This document shows, in pieces, positions 11,124 to 23,639 of a stretch of 64,000 nt of DNA. The translations under genes and the position numbers were made by a program. The DNA lies in the NCBI RefSeq assembly GCF_018320785.1, contig NC_054875.1:28401157-28465156 (forward strand). Direction: 5' to 3'. Origin of the DNA: Cheilinus undulatus (Eukaryota; Chordata; Actinopteri; Labriformes; Labridae). The notes below the pieces were generated by a model. That model had not been told where the DNA came from. It did not search any database and saw only the letters and a program-made list of their open reading frames with translations. How positions within the stretch are numbered: position 1 is the first letter of the stretch; every line of letters starts with the position of its first letter.

Positions 11124-13929
11124 CCAGAGATCCAGTCCTGTGCAGGCTCAGGTATGCTCTGTCTCTTTCCAGCCCCCCACCCGGCTCTCTGCGTAGGGCG
11201 GTGCGGCCAAGATGACCAGCATATTGACGCAGGAAGGAGGGAGCGCTGTGTGAGGCGGGAGGGTGCAGGGAGCACACCACCATCGGCTCTGAGACGCACA
11301 ATGCAGGAGGAGAGCAAGGGGGAGGCAAGAGAGGGAAGGGGGGGAGAGAAAAGCGTGCAAGAGAAGGCCAGAAGGGAGTGATGAGAAAACAGGTTGACAC
11401 AGATGGGAGGAAATAGAGGGACAACAGGAAAGGAAGAAGGAGGAAGAAGATGAAGGGTTGAAGAATAGAAATAGGAAGAATTTGTTGAAGAGAAAGAGGG
11501 GGGAAGGAGAAAGACGGCAAAAGGTCACAAGGAGAGGTAGCAGAACACATACAGTTCAATAAGAAGTAGCAGAAGTTAAAAAGGTAGGATTTTGTACTGC
11601 TGCTGGACTTGTGTTAGTAGAGGAACAGTTGTGGCTCAAAGTATTAGAAACAGGAAGGTTATTTGTGAAATATGAGGCAGGCAAGGTGGAAAACGTGTTT
11701 GGTGAGAGAGACAGAGACTGAATATTTCTCAGAAAATTACAAAAAGAGAGATGTGCATGACAAATACAAGCAGGAACACGGACTGAAATATGGTTGGCAC
11801 AAGGATGGCTCAGTTGGAGGAGGCCCTCATACAAAGGCTATAGTCCTCAGTGCACTGGGTGCAGGTCTGACTACTTTGATGCATGCCTGTCCCACTTTCT
11901 TTTCCCCATACTTTCTCTTTTTAGCTGTTCTTTCATTAAGGCATAAAGGCCCCAAGTTAATATTAAATTAAAAAGGACTTTCTCCTAAAGAATCCAGAAG
12001 TTAAAATTTTAGCTGCTAGATAAAGCAAGTTGATCCCCTATCCGACCTCTCACCTGCCATGAACATCCTGTCAGCAGGCATCATCACCTTTTTTTCACAA
12101 TCAGTAGTATTACAGAATCCTTTCTGCAGTGTGGGGGATGCCTACATGCCATAACCCTTCTCTTTCAAATAATCTTCCTTTTTTTTCCTTATTACACTTT
12201 AAATTCAACCATGATCAATGTGTTTGACCCAATTATTAGGGTCAAACACAGTATTATAAGCCAAAAGACAAAACAGGACTGCTGGTCTATGCTCAGCTCT
12301 AAATTGCTTCAAATTAGCACCTTGAAAAATGGGGAGACTATTTTTCTTATAGCTCATTTGTTCATACTGACAAAATGGTGTATAAGAACGTCAAGGTCCG
12401 GAGGGCGTTTCAGCAAGAGAGGAGAACTGAAGAGATGCTCAGAACAAGATGTAGAGCAGTGGTTAAAGTTTAATGCCCCTCTCCTCATCCTCTACATCAC
12501 TTCCTCCATCCCCATCCCTCTCTTTCTTCCACCTCTGTGCATTCACTATAAAATGAACCGACATAGCTTTTGCTATTAAAAACTAAAGAGACATTTTTTA
12601 AAATATAGTGAAGGGGGAAAAGATGACCCATATGAAATTAATTTCATGTATGTTTTCGTATCAATGTTATCACTCCTTGTATCCAAACCAAAGCATTTTT
12701 CCAACAACACAGAACAGCTTTATTTGAATGCTGACACATTTCTAGCGTTTCTACTTTATTTTTGTCTTTCCACTGTCTTGTTGTGAAAAACAAGTGTCTG
12801 ATGATGACAAAGCACCCTCCCCCTCTCTATTTTCTGGTCTAATTTTGTTTTAATCCGGAAAGAGACACAAACACACATTCAGGCCAGGAGAGTATACACA
12901 AACATTGCATTTGAACCAGGTGAGGTCTGTATTTTTCTCCACTAAAGAAAATGTAATCCTGGAAGACGCCCAGCAGATGGCAGTCAGAGTTTCTAAGAAT
13001 GACATTGCTTTTTGCACTTTCCTTTCACTGAAGTGAATGCAGAAATGACTTTACATTTCCTTTAAGTCTTGTTGAGGACCTAGTGAACAGAGAAGTGATG
13101 GCAATGAAGCAGATGACAAGGTTAACAAGGTGGCTCCAGTGGGTTGTAAAACTTAGGTGATACTGAAACAAGTCTGAGATGCTTGCACAAATGTGTGTTA
13201 TGCCATGAAGCAGTTCAGTGTAGATGGGAGACATAAAGGAGGACAGTGCAATACATGCTGCTATTATTTTGCATAACATTTCTGTATCTTCTGGAATGAT
13301 CAGTTATGACCTCTATTGTAAATCCCCCTGCCTACTTACAATATTATTTGCACAGCGCCACATCAGTCAGTGCTTCTTTGTATTCTGAGAAAACTCTAAA
13401 TTAATGCATAAGGTCATGAGCTGCTATGAAAACTGCTCCTCAGTAACGTTATAGGCCTGCTCCTGCATGGTTAGACACCAGCTATAACAGATGTTAGAGT
13501 CAAACTCATCACTGTGTGACTCCAAGAAGGGTTATGGAGAGGCCATGATCACTTCTCATGACTGTGTTAATACACAGCAATTTGTGTCTTTTTAAAAGCT
13601 TTCTCTTTCTAAACTGAGACACTGTATTTACATGCAGTATGTAGATATGGTACAGTACATAAAGTGTAAAATATTTGCAAGTTCGTCATCTCTAACAATC
13701 TAAATAGGTCCTCTCATGCAGTCTATGAGTCCACGTAGTGCTACGTGCTAAGACACTTAGGAGTACCTGTGTGTGGGTGCATTTGTTCACACGTCTCACC
13801 ATTGTCCCTGGCAGCGGATGGCTCATCCAAGGCCATCTGTTCTGCCAGTTCTGACAGCGAGTCGTCAACCGGCCGAGCGCTACGTAGAGACATAGACAGC
13901 CTCCGCTTGATTATCTTCATCCTGTCCAT
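11124..13929 (-). CDS. cdk16: PCTAIRE-family cyclin-dependent kinase, N-terminal exons (partial)
   Basis: Two coding exons on the minus strand. Exon A runs 13960 to 13800 with the ATG at 13929, so the acceptor at 13961-13962 lies in the 5' UTR and an upstream non-coding exon must exist. Exon B runs 11288 to 11124 after a strong pyrimidine tract. The phases agree: exon A leaves one base, and joining gives ...ARDNEPMV. The first residues MDRMK-IKR-LSM match the CDK16 start. SLSELAEQM, DNEP and SHS..SFL.QY..LRR match the regulatory N-terminus of CDK17, so the paralogue is less certain than the family. RRLS is a basophilic kinase consensus. These cytoplasmic Ser/Thr kinases act with cyclin Y. The kinase domain is absent, so intron B exceeds 11 kb and continues off the left edge. 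Confidence 0.8.
12220..12249. promoter_or_regulatory. Possible ER8 nuclear-receptor site in a cdk16 intron
   Basis: A perfect 11-bp inverted repeat, GTGTTTGACCC and GGGTCAAACAC, is separated by eight bases. The inner halves form an everted repeat TGACCC-n8-GGGTCA, a spacing known to be bound by RXR/RAR-type receptors. A single site could occur by chance, and there is no evidence of function. Confidence 0.25.
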
Positions 13930-13960
13930 CTTCTCAACAGCACCACCGGGGCCCACGGGC

Positions 13961-14990
13961 CTAAAGGGGGAGACACAAATCACCACATCATTATAATCAC
14001 TGTCAGCAGCAAGTGCATCCCAGTCATCATAATCATGGCCATTTAGCATTTCACAAGGGTACCATTTTCCTCTGACGTCATGCTCACAGTAGGAGGCTTA
14101 AGTGTCGTTATATCAAAGTGCTGGGTCTTTCTATTTAAAGTTCAATTTTGTGAATTTTATCTTTACACTTAATTTGAAAGCATTTGGTAACATGCGAATA
14201 GTGAAAACCATGAGGGACACTGGGCTATGATACTACTAAAAACAAAACTTGTAATTTCCCAACCCATTAGCTACTGTATAAGACAATAGTTTACGGTAAC
14301 ATTGAGAACTTCCAGCAGTATGACTTAGTTTTATTCACAATCTTCCTGTTTGCTAGGTTTTAAGTGATTTGTTTATGCTAAGTCTGTTACCTTTTTCATT
14401 GGCTATAAACACTTTCAAAATGTAATGTTAGAATTAAGCTAATTTTGCATTACCTGTTGAGCTGACATTCAGAACCTTCCTGACAAATTGCCAAATAGCT
14501 ATTGAATATGTTCCTTTAAGCCAGCATACATTGAGGATTTGAGGATAATAAGGTAGCAGCTAAGAGCAGGGTTTGGTTTTATTGGAAGTTGATAACAACG
14601 GCTGCCCCGGGGTAAAGTTTAGCTCCGATGTAGCTATGGAAAAACATCAGTTTGACCTGACCTGGACCACATTTCTTTTTGCTCTTCTCTCGACCCGCTT
14701 TGGCATGAATTTGTATAAGTTATATGCTGGGTTTGGTTATACTGTAAGCCAGGATATTCAATGGCTGCAACCAGTGTAGCGTTTAGCTCAGATGTACCTA
14801 TAGTATAGTAGCAGCACTTTAATCAAAACTGGACCACATTTCTTTGTTAAAACAAGAGCAGCGAGCCACAATGAAAGCTTTCTTGGCTGAGAAGATACAT
14901 TTCCCTACTGGCCTCGGTATGAGTTTTATCCACCATCAAGCACCAATGTTTAGTAACTATGGAGAGTTACTGGCCCTCTTGTAACTCTTG
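13961..14990. other. Upstream intron of the cdk16-like gene, nothing recognised
   Basis: This follows the 5'-UTR acceptor of cdk16 exon A, so it should be intronic on the minus strand. No upstream exon could be located. Two loosely similar segments (GGTTTGGTTTTATTGGAAG near 14570 and GGGTTTGGTTATACTGTAAG near 14730) suggest an old local duplication. Confidence 0.35.
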
Positions 14991-14998
14991 GTTCTGAC

Positions 14999-15445
14999 AA
15001 GGGCTGGGCAATTAATTGAAAATAAGATTAAATCGCAATATGGCCTGCTGCAATTTTTCAAATTGCAAGAGGTGCAATTTTTCTTTGACCTGAAATTTGG
15101 TCAGAACACCAGTTTTAAACTCCTTCTTTGCAGCAGAGATGTTATGCAGGAAATATGCAATAATTCTGTGCCGTTTTTTTAGAATAGTCTACAAAAATCC
15201 TTCTTTCTTCATTTTTGTACATTTTTCTTATCAAATATAAGAATGACAAAACCCCTTCAATGCAATAATTCATATCTTATTTTCAATACAAGTCAAAATC
15301 ATCAGAATTAGACACTTTAAAAGAATTGTTCAGCCCATGTTTAGGAATTAAAGAAAGTTAAGGAATAATAGCATATCAAATCGCAATTGCAATATTGGAG
15401 GAAAAAAATCACAATTAGATTATTTTCAAAAATCGTTCAGCCCTA
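14999..15445. mobile_element. hAT-type MITE with perfect 8-bp target duplication
   Basis: The left end AAGGGCTGGGCAATT and the inward-read right end TAGGGCTGAACGATT form terminal inverted repeats. GTTCTGAC flanks both sides (14991-14998 and 15446-15453). The 447-bp body has no protein-coding capacity. The AGGGCTGGRCRATT terminus is common among short fish hAT derivatives. Confidence 0.85.
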
Positions 15446-15682
15446 GTTCTGACGAGTGTTGTGCATGCCTTCTACCTTATTTTGTCTTGTTGCTCTGACT
15501 GGCCCTTAACAAATGTGATGAACAGAATGTTCGTCCAGTCACCTTCCAAGAGTTTTTTCAAAAAGTCCTGCCCCTCCCAAACACTTCTCAGGTGAATGTG
15601 AGATATATGAAACAGTCTATCTGGTGTGTCAGCTTAACAAGTACATTTCCTACCATAGCATAAGAAACTTTAAAAAGGAATT

Positions 15683-15856
15683 TTAGGGGGCGCACTAAGG
15701 TGCTACCCATGTACGTGGGCGGCCCGGGTTCAAATCTGACCTGTGGCCCTTTACCACATGTCTCTACCGTTTCCGTTACTATGTACTCCATGGAATGAAG
15801 GAACGAAAAGCCCAAAAATAATTCTCCAAAAAAAAAAAAAAGAAAGAAAAAAAAAA
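15683..15856 (+). repeat. tRNA-derived SINE, plus orientation
   Basis: The head contains a pol III B-box-like GGGTTCAAATC, followed by CTGTGGCCCTTTACCACATG and an A-rich tail at about 15828-15856. The same family occurs inverted at 23237-23403, where the A box is better kept. The head here is shortened, since the A-box part is reduced to GCACTAAGGTGC. It is not a functional tRNA gene. Confidence 0.7.
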
Positions 15857-18800
15857 GGTATTTTAGCATTCAGCGTGCATTCACAGTCTTTCAGTAGCAT
15901 CGAGTAAAAGGGTTACATCACCATTTAGACAATTTACATCTTATATTACAGATAGGAAGCTGTCCAATAGGCAGCTAGTAAAAAATGAAATAACACATAT
16001 CAAATGGGAATGTTAGCATTAAGCTACATTAGATGACAATGTCTGGCTGTAAATAAATCAAATACAAGCTGATGCTGACATTCAGCCATTTCCAAGCTTA
16101 AGTAAAGTCAGATGTTACTGTTCAGCCTCTTTCCATCTCATATTATGGCTAAGAAGCTAGGTCTGTTATCACCAATACTTCCAAGTCAAACAAAAGTTTA
16201 GAAATGGTAATGTCAGTGTTAAGTAGTTCAATAGTTGATGCCTAGCTTTAGCTAACAGTTCAAATAGATGTTTTAACATGAAATAGGGCCCGATGCCCCA
16301 GCAGATTTTGATTTTCTTTGTCTTATCAGTGGTTGATAAATACAAGAAGGCTTAAATGATTATGAGGTGTCATGTTTCCTGTGTAAGTCAACTTACAAAC
16401 TGGAAAACAGCTGTATCATTTTCATACCACTAAGCTTCCAATCATAAAAGTGGTGTCAGAGGAAAGTGGGCAAAATTTAAATATGGTCGAATTTCATCAC
16501 TAAACAAGATACATCAGGAACCACTGCCCTGTTAATCTTCACTGCACATTGAAACTCCTGAAGTGCAGCCATGCTGTATTTACTACAGTTCTTTGGTCTC
16601 TCGATGATTGTGTTTGCTCATGCAGTGTGTGTTCACATTGTCATGTATCCCAAGAGCAAACACTGCAGAATAAACCACACAGAATGAGAGAGCAGACCCA
16701 CAGAGACAAACAGAAAGAGAGAGAAAGGGGGCAACAAACAAAAAAAAAGTACAAAAAAATATGGAAATGGCTGACAGTGCAGCTCTCCAGAGGTTTCAGA
16801 TGGGGGCAGTTCTCCTGGGCGAGTTGTGAGGGTCATCAAATGGCTAACTGATTGCCAGGGCACATCAATTAGCCACTTCTGACACAGATATTCATCAAGT
16901 AGAGGCCTACACATTTTTATAAGATTTACTGTTGGATGTTTATGCCTTGATTCAGACAGAGTCGGAAAATGAGTAGAGAGAGAATGGGGAATGACACATA
17001 GGAAAGGAGCTACAGTCCAGATTTGAGGACAACAGCTCTGAACATGCAGTGTTGGGTAGTAAGGCTACCAGCACCACCCACTGCACTCTTATGGCACAAG
17101 AAAACTCATTCTTATGAAAAAAACCTGTTTAAAAATACAGAATATTCTATCATTGGTAACAGTGAAGGTTAAGCTTCACATGTAACAAATGGAGAAAAAC
17201 ACTTGTTTTTCCAGCAGAGTGCTCTTCACATTCACTAATGAGCCACTTCTGTGTTGAATATTGCCTGTATCTGGTAATGTCAATGAGCTTTCAAAGTTAC
17301 ATATTGTTCAGAGAGCCTCCAGCAGACATTTAGCGTCTGTTTTATGTGTGTCTACAATATGTGCCTTCACTTGGATGTATCTGTGTTGCAGTCACTTTGT
17401 GTTGCTTTTATGCTCTGCTTTACTGGCCTGGAGGTAGATGGAGCGATGGCAGAGTATTTCTGTCCCCCTTCCACTTCCTGCTACTTTTATCAAACACATA
17501 GCTCGAGAGCTGACATGCACAAGCACACACAGGCACCCACTGCCTTTCTCTTTGTGTCCAACCTTGGAGGCTTTAACAAAAGCCATTCATCCTTTCAGGC
17601 TCTCCGTCTTTCAGGCCTGTTAGAGACAGCCTTTGCTCTGAGGGAGTTCAAACCCAGCGATCCTTACTCAGGAAGACCAGCTTTTTTTTTTTCCACCAGA
17701 AGATGTGCTTAGGCGAGTATCAATCGCTAACAGCATTGCCTCTGCTGATTTGCGTGAGCGCAGTTTCATGCAATTTGCACCTCAGCTGAAGGCATTTCTC
17801 CTGTGTGAAAAATAAGGTTAAAAAATGGGACAAAAGGGTGACAGGAGAGCGACTCGCATTCATTTCATAACATCCATCACCCATGGATTATCAGTATGGA
17901 ACGAATCTCCCTCCCCCATCATTTGCATGTTTTCCCAGACATCATCAGAAAAGACTAGGAGACGGTGTTCTCCTTGTGCAACATCGAAACGGTCATCCAC
18001 AAATTTCAAGAATACGTGACACATTATGAGGGAACAGTTCATAATATAATGCACTGCTTATTTCTCAGTGTTATCAATGCCACACACTTGTGCTTGCAAT
18101 CAGTCATGCCCATAAATATATATACAAACACACAATTATGACTCATTTCACAGTCTCATCTTATCTCTGTTGGATTAGCATATACAGTGTTGTAGTTGGA
18201 CTCTCATCAGCAGCCCATATGAAGAAGCGATGTAGGGTACCACTAGGGTCTACACAACCAAAACTTTTAACTTTGTAAAATGCTAGTAAAAAAAAAATCT
18301 AACACTATTATACCTACTTCAGTACCACGGCAAAAAATGGAAGTCTTATAATCTAAATATTCAGTAATTTCTTGGTTTTCATGCAGAAAATGGCAAGGAA
18401 AACACTGTCTAAATTGAACAATTGATTGGCTATGTTTCAATACTATAAGATGGGTGAGAGATGTTAAAGACGACTATTTTATTTTACTAACTTTTTGAAA
18501 AGAATTTCCTCAGGGTACATGTCTTCTGAGAGTGCTGCTTTTTGCTCATCAGATCAGATTCATAATTTTGTTAGATATTTTGCTCTATTGCCATCAGAAG
18601 ATGTACATTCTTAACTATAGAGGGCTTAAAAAAGGCCCTATTTTATCATTTATACCTGCTGATTTGAGCTGTTTAGACTCGTTTCTGTCTGTGAGAGAGG
18701 GCTCAGTTTTTATCACAAGCAAGGTGTGCCCTTAATTGGTTTGATACTTGATTCAAACAACCTGTCTTTAGCTTAAAAATTCTGTCTCTGCCTTCCTGGT

Positions 18801-19340
18801 CGTAAGCTGATAGAAAGCAGAACGCACCACAACTTGGATTGAAACTCTACACTGTGTATCGTTTTCTCTATAACAAGCTCTATTCATTGCATCATTTCTC
18901 TCCCCACATATGTATGTCTTTGCAGATTTCCATGTGATAGATGGACCCATATCTGGAGTTTAATATTCAGCTGCCAAATGATATGCTCTATAAACTGACT
19001 AACTCAATAAAATAGGGTTCAGTTATCGACATCTTTGATGTGAGCCCTGGACTGAACATGAGACCCAGTGACATTGATTTTTGAAGAAGTCCCTTAACCC
19101 TTACTATTCGCATCCTCAAGTCAACTGTGTCAACAGATTGGCAGCAAGAAGCCAACACTTCACCAGGGGTGTCAAGTGGGAAACCCCCTTTGTCCAATTA
19201 GTCTCCTCCTCCAGTGTTCTCAAGCATCCCACAGCCACCCCGCTCCCTGCTAGCTCTCACTGTCCACAATGCCATCAAAGAGATATTTTCTTTCTTATGT
19301 AGCCTACCTCATTGCAAAACAGCATTGCCACCTTCAACAG
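15857..19340. other. Non-coding sequence, possible conserved block at 17.72-18.02 kb
   Basis: No exon recognised on either strand. The 17.72-18.02 kb stretch is less repetitive and has octamer-like ATTTGCAT and CATGCAATTTGCAC motifs, which is compatible with a conserved enhancer but unproven. Open frames at 16549-16851 and 17344-17712 show no domain and are treated as chance. Confidence 0.35.
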
Positions 19341-19905
19341 ACCAAGGCTTTGTAGGAGGGTAGGGGAGGAGAACCAGGGTGAGGTGCCCTGCCTGGAGCT
19401 ATCACTCACCCCTGCCAGACTAGGTTGACACTCTATATCCCCCTTCTACCTGCCCTTACACGACTTAAAATTACACCTCCAGCAGACCCAGTCTTAGTAA
19501 TAGGGTGAGGGAAGCAGAGCCAGGGTGAGGTGCCCTGACGGGGGGTAACACCCATAACAGACTTGTCTGACACTCTATATCCCCCTTCTACCTACCCTAG
19601 AACAACTCATAATTACCCCTTCAACAGTCTAAGGCTTAGTAGGAGGGTGGGGGAAGCAGAGCTGGGATGAGGTGCCCTGACTGGGGCTATCATTCACCCC
19701 TGCCTAATTAGGTTAACACTCTACCTTCCCCTTCTACCTACCATACCATGATTCCAACTACAACAAGACACTCTACCTCCTGCTTCTTTCTAACCTAGCC
19801 TAGCACAACTCAGAATTACACCAACAGACCCAGGCTTATTAAGAGCGTGGGGGAAGCAGAGCTAGGGTGAGGTGCCTTGACAGGGACTAGCACTCACCCC
19901 CATCC
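19341..19905. repeat. Degenerate minisatellite, about four units of ~143 bp
   Basis: The phrase GTGAGGTGCCCTG, or a near copy, recurs near 19379, 19525, 19667 and 19867. Each copy is followed by AGCTATCACTCACCCCTGCC-like text, CACTCTATATCCCCCTTCTA-like text and GTCTTAGTAATAGGGTG-like text. The unit is about 142-146 bp. The last interval is about 200 bp because a short CACTCTACCT segment is duplicated inside it. There is no coding potential. Confidence 0.8.
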
Positions 19906-22900
19906 CAAAAATAACTCAGTTCATCCTTTAGTCATAGCAGGCTAAATGTGTGAAGAAAATACCTTAAACGTCATTGAGATATCGGGTTGAGCAAGAAACA
20001 AAAATGGGGCCATATGACCTTGTCCTGTGTCCTCCAAAATCTAATAAAGTCTTACTTGAGTCAGGGTGGACTTTCATTTGAAGTTTGAAGACAATCCCTA
20101 CCCTAAACATATTTTTTAAGACATTGTGACTCAAGAATGACCTCCCACTCTGAGTCCCTTGACCCCCTTTTAAGTGGATTTCAAAACATAGTTGACATGT
20201 CAGGCATGCTTTAGTGATTAAATGTATCAGTAATAGGAGAAAACAAGTTTAAGAAGAGTGAAGTCTTATGAACGCTAGATGCTGACTGTTGTGTGATGCA
20301 GATGGATGCAACAGTGTGAAGAGCTTGGCAGAGGCACAGGAGTGAGTGGGACACGACATGTGGCTCCTGCTTGCAGCATGGTGATAAACTCACTGCACAC
20401 CCAGCAACTCTGATACACAACTCCCACTAACAGAGGGACACCTGCCAGTTAATGGGGGCTGCTCTTACTCATACAAACACACTGGAAAACTACAGTTTTA
20501 GTTGTGTCTGTGCGGCATACCCCAAGCTGTGCATTAAAACAAACACATATGAGCAAAGGCTTGTAGGGTAAATGATTGAAAAACCTTCTCTGTAGTATCT
20601 GTCAGGATCCTGTGTGCATGTTTTCACATGCATGCACGTGCGATTTGATGGAATTGAGGTGTTTCTGTTTTGATTTATCCAAGACACACACCATTTGGGT
20701 TGCTAGGTTACAGGCCCACACTGGAGACACAGAGAAGCAAAAAGCTGAAAATCCTCAATTCACATCTCCATCTCCTCTTTCTACACTTCCCCCTCACAAA
20801 TGCACACACTCTCAGACACACATATCAGTTATGAAAACTTTCAGCCCTCCAGTGTTTGGGATGCCACACTCTGCTGCAGCATGTGGACCTTGCCAGGCCT
20901 GATCTGGGATTCTCAGCCTCTGCAAAAAATGAATGGACTACCGGGCCTGAGTCTTCATAAACACGCTGTTGTTAGCCTGCAGGTTTGACACAAACATAGG
21001 AAAATATTACTTTTATCACAGCATAAAGGGAGATTACAACTGCTGCTGTCTCCTGCCTTTATTTCATGAAAAACCAACAGGCATTCTTCTGTAGTTCAGC
21101 CACACAGGAATCATACGCATGCATGCACTCACATACAATGTGGCAGAGTGGAATTGGCACTCAGTGGCACTTCGAATACGGATTGGCGCAGCGGCCTGAG
21201 GATGCATGAGTAATGCACAAATCTGCCCAACTACAGAAAACCTACACACATCCACACAGATATACAAACACACACACACAAACCAACAGATAACCTAAAT
21301 AAGCAGTCCGTTCTTTTAACCCCATGGCTTCCTTTTCTCCCTCTGCATCTGCTCCATCACTTTATAGAAAGTTCCAAAGACAGAGAACAAAGTCGTGTCA
21401 AATAAAGAAACAGGAGGGAAATGCAACTATTCAACCACATGAGGAAGGAGATAAATGTCTTAGATATTGGGGGGAATATGGCCGAAAACAATAACACAAA
21501 GTTTATAACTGTGTAATTGGATTCATTGAAGTTGATGGCTGAATCCATTTACAAATGTATCCCTGAAAATTATAGACCTTTACTATACTAGAGATGCACT
21601 GATTATAAAAATCAGGGAGGATGACAATACCAGTGTTTTTGTCATCACTTCTTTTGGTGTAACACTCCCACAATGCATCATGTTTGACCACAGAAAACCA
21701 CAGAAGAACTAAGATTGGCTGAATTCAGGTTTTCAGTGAGAATCTTACTACTGCACTTGGCGGTCTATCTGTCTGTGTTGATTTGCAAGCCACACCGTTG
21801 CTCCTGTTGTCCTTAACACCTCTCAGATGACATCTTGGATATACTGGTTCAAAACTGGTGCCATTAAAAAAACTGTAAATGACAGAGCAGGAAATTAGCT
21901 GGACTTTGTTGAAACACGCCCACAAGGAAACGCCACTGGATGAGATGATACACCTACTCCATGATCCCTTATCAAAGTAAGCTATCTTTAAAGCCCTTCT
22001 CTGTGCTCATACTAAACAAGATAATACAGGAAAATGTGTCACACATTGCTGTTAAAATCATTCTCTGAGAAATAATGGTTTACTTTCTGTTTTGTCAGCT
22101 GTAGTCGCCTGTGCTGCATAAACATGTATGTATGGGACTGTCTCCACGCATCAGGTGGGCCATGTGATGCTTTGTTCGACCTCCACAAAAAAGTATGTGC
22201 ATTAAAACTTTGTACATACGTCAAAAGGTATGGTTTCAATGCTCCAATTATTGTTTGCCTATCACCACATGCACAAGCGCGCTGAGCTCATATGAGCACC
22301 CTTTTTCATGCAAATTGGCCTTATTGCATTACCCATCTAATGATAAGGACGATAATGGCATGGCATAAATGTAATAAAGATAAGCATACTGTCTACAAGA
22401 GCTGATGGAAGTGTGTTGCAGGTTTTATGGCACACAAACTTTCCAGAGATCGGGAAAAGAGGGGGTAAATCCCCCCAGCAAATTGGACCCCGCGAAGTGC
22501 TTCGCCGTCAGCGTGGCGCACTTGAAAGTGGGGCTGGCCTGCTTTTGCTCTGCTCATGAGCAGGGCCATTTGAGCGATTCGACACGGCCAAACTGGTGAT
22601 GGAAATGCAAATCAGCACGACTTGGTTTGGCTCAGCGCAGCCAAAAGCCATAGTGGAAAAGCTCCAATGATAAGCTTCCACTGAAAAAACTTTGTGGTAG
22701 CAGACGTGCCATTCTCTTTTAAGTCAAACACCCAGAGATGCAGATAGTATTTTAATAATGGACGGCTGGACCACTGACGAACACGGTTAAGTGAGTGTGA
22801 AATAGCAAACTTTGTTTCACAAACTTGTCTTCTTATTTAAACACACAGGAGAAAATAATGTTATTGTTCTGTAGTCTACTATTATAGATTGGTAGCTTGA

Positions 22901-23236
22901 CAGGACAAATCAAGGAGTTGTTGTCATTGTTAGCGGAACTGGAATTTTATTGTGGACCCTAAATCAGGATTTGAACTGAATCATGGGTTCCTTACATCCC
23001 TAACCGCACCATTTAAAAAGTATCAATTTCCCCACTAGTATTAAAAAACGATACCCAATAAAACAGCAACAACAGGGTTATTACTGTCTGTGATTATTAG
23101 TGAATTTTATATCCCAGCATTTCTTTGATCAAAATGTGATCATGCTTCAGTGATATGATTCGACTGGAAGGGGATGCCTAAAAAACATTAAAACTATCCT
23201 TAAAAAGCATTATGCTTGTTATCATTGCACTTTTTT
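19906..23236. other. Non-coding sequence, candidate enhancer at 22.26-22.70 kb
   Basis: No gene recognised. The 22260-22700 interval combines ATGCAAATT, TAATGATAA and CATAAATG motifs with a GC-rich tail and has no repeat features, which looks like conserved regulatory DNA. The 64-codon frame inside it (22405-22599) has no recognised domain. Confidence 0.3.
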
Positions 23237-23403
23237 TAAAGATTGATTTTGGGCCTTTATTTGATAGAGAAGGACAGTGGATAGAGTCGGAAACAGAGAC
23301 AGGATCAGGGGTTAGACATGCGGTAAAGGGCCTCAGGCCGGATTCAAACCTGGGAGGTCCACGTACACGGGGCGCACCTTAAACCACTAGGCCACCTGCA
23401 TCC
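23237..23403 (-). repeat. tRNA-derived SINE, minus orientation
   Basis: Read on the minus strand, this starts with a tRNA-like head containing an A box (TGGCCTAGTGGTTTAAG) and a B box (GGTTTGAATCC), followed by GGCCCTTTACCGCATGTC. It ends in a tail with ATAAAGGCCCAAAATC. It belongs to the same family as 15683-15856 and 46485-46668. Confidence 0.75.
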
Positions 23404-23639
23404 CATCATTGCACTTTAAAGTTGTCAGGACCCTCACTGTAGAGTTAACGCAAACTTTTTCCACTGAGGACCACATATTGAAAAATATAAGAATGGTGGG
23501 GCAACTTTCATATACCACACCTTGAGGACATTGTGGTATTAATGTCTAATGTAGAGTAAGATATTCTTGGTGACTGAGTGTGCTCAAGTGGTTAGTTAGT
23601 GGCTGACAAGGAAAATAGTCAATCAATTTAAGGATTTTT

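Noticed and set aside
11148..11528. Minus-strand Ser/Phe/Leu-rich frames of 126-164 codons
   Set aside because: The upstream part is translation of the pyrimidine tract before the cdk16 exon B acceptor. Only 11288-11124 is supported as coding.
15700..15760. tRNA-like segment with a B box
   Set aside because: The A-box half is degenerate, no cloverleaf can be drawn, and an A-rich tail follows. Similar copies lie at 23.3 and 46.6 kb, so it is a SINE and not a tRNA gene.
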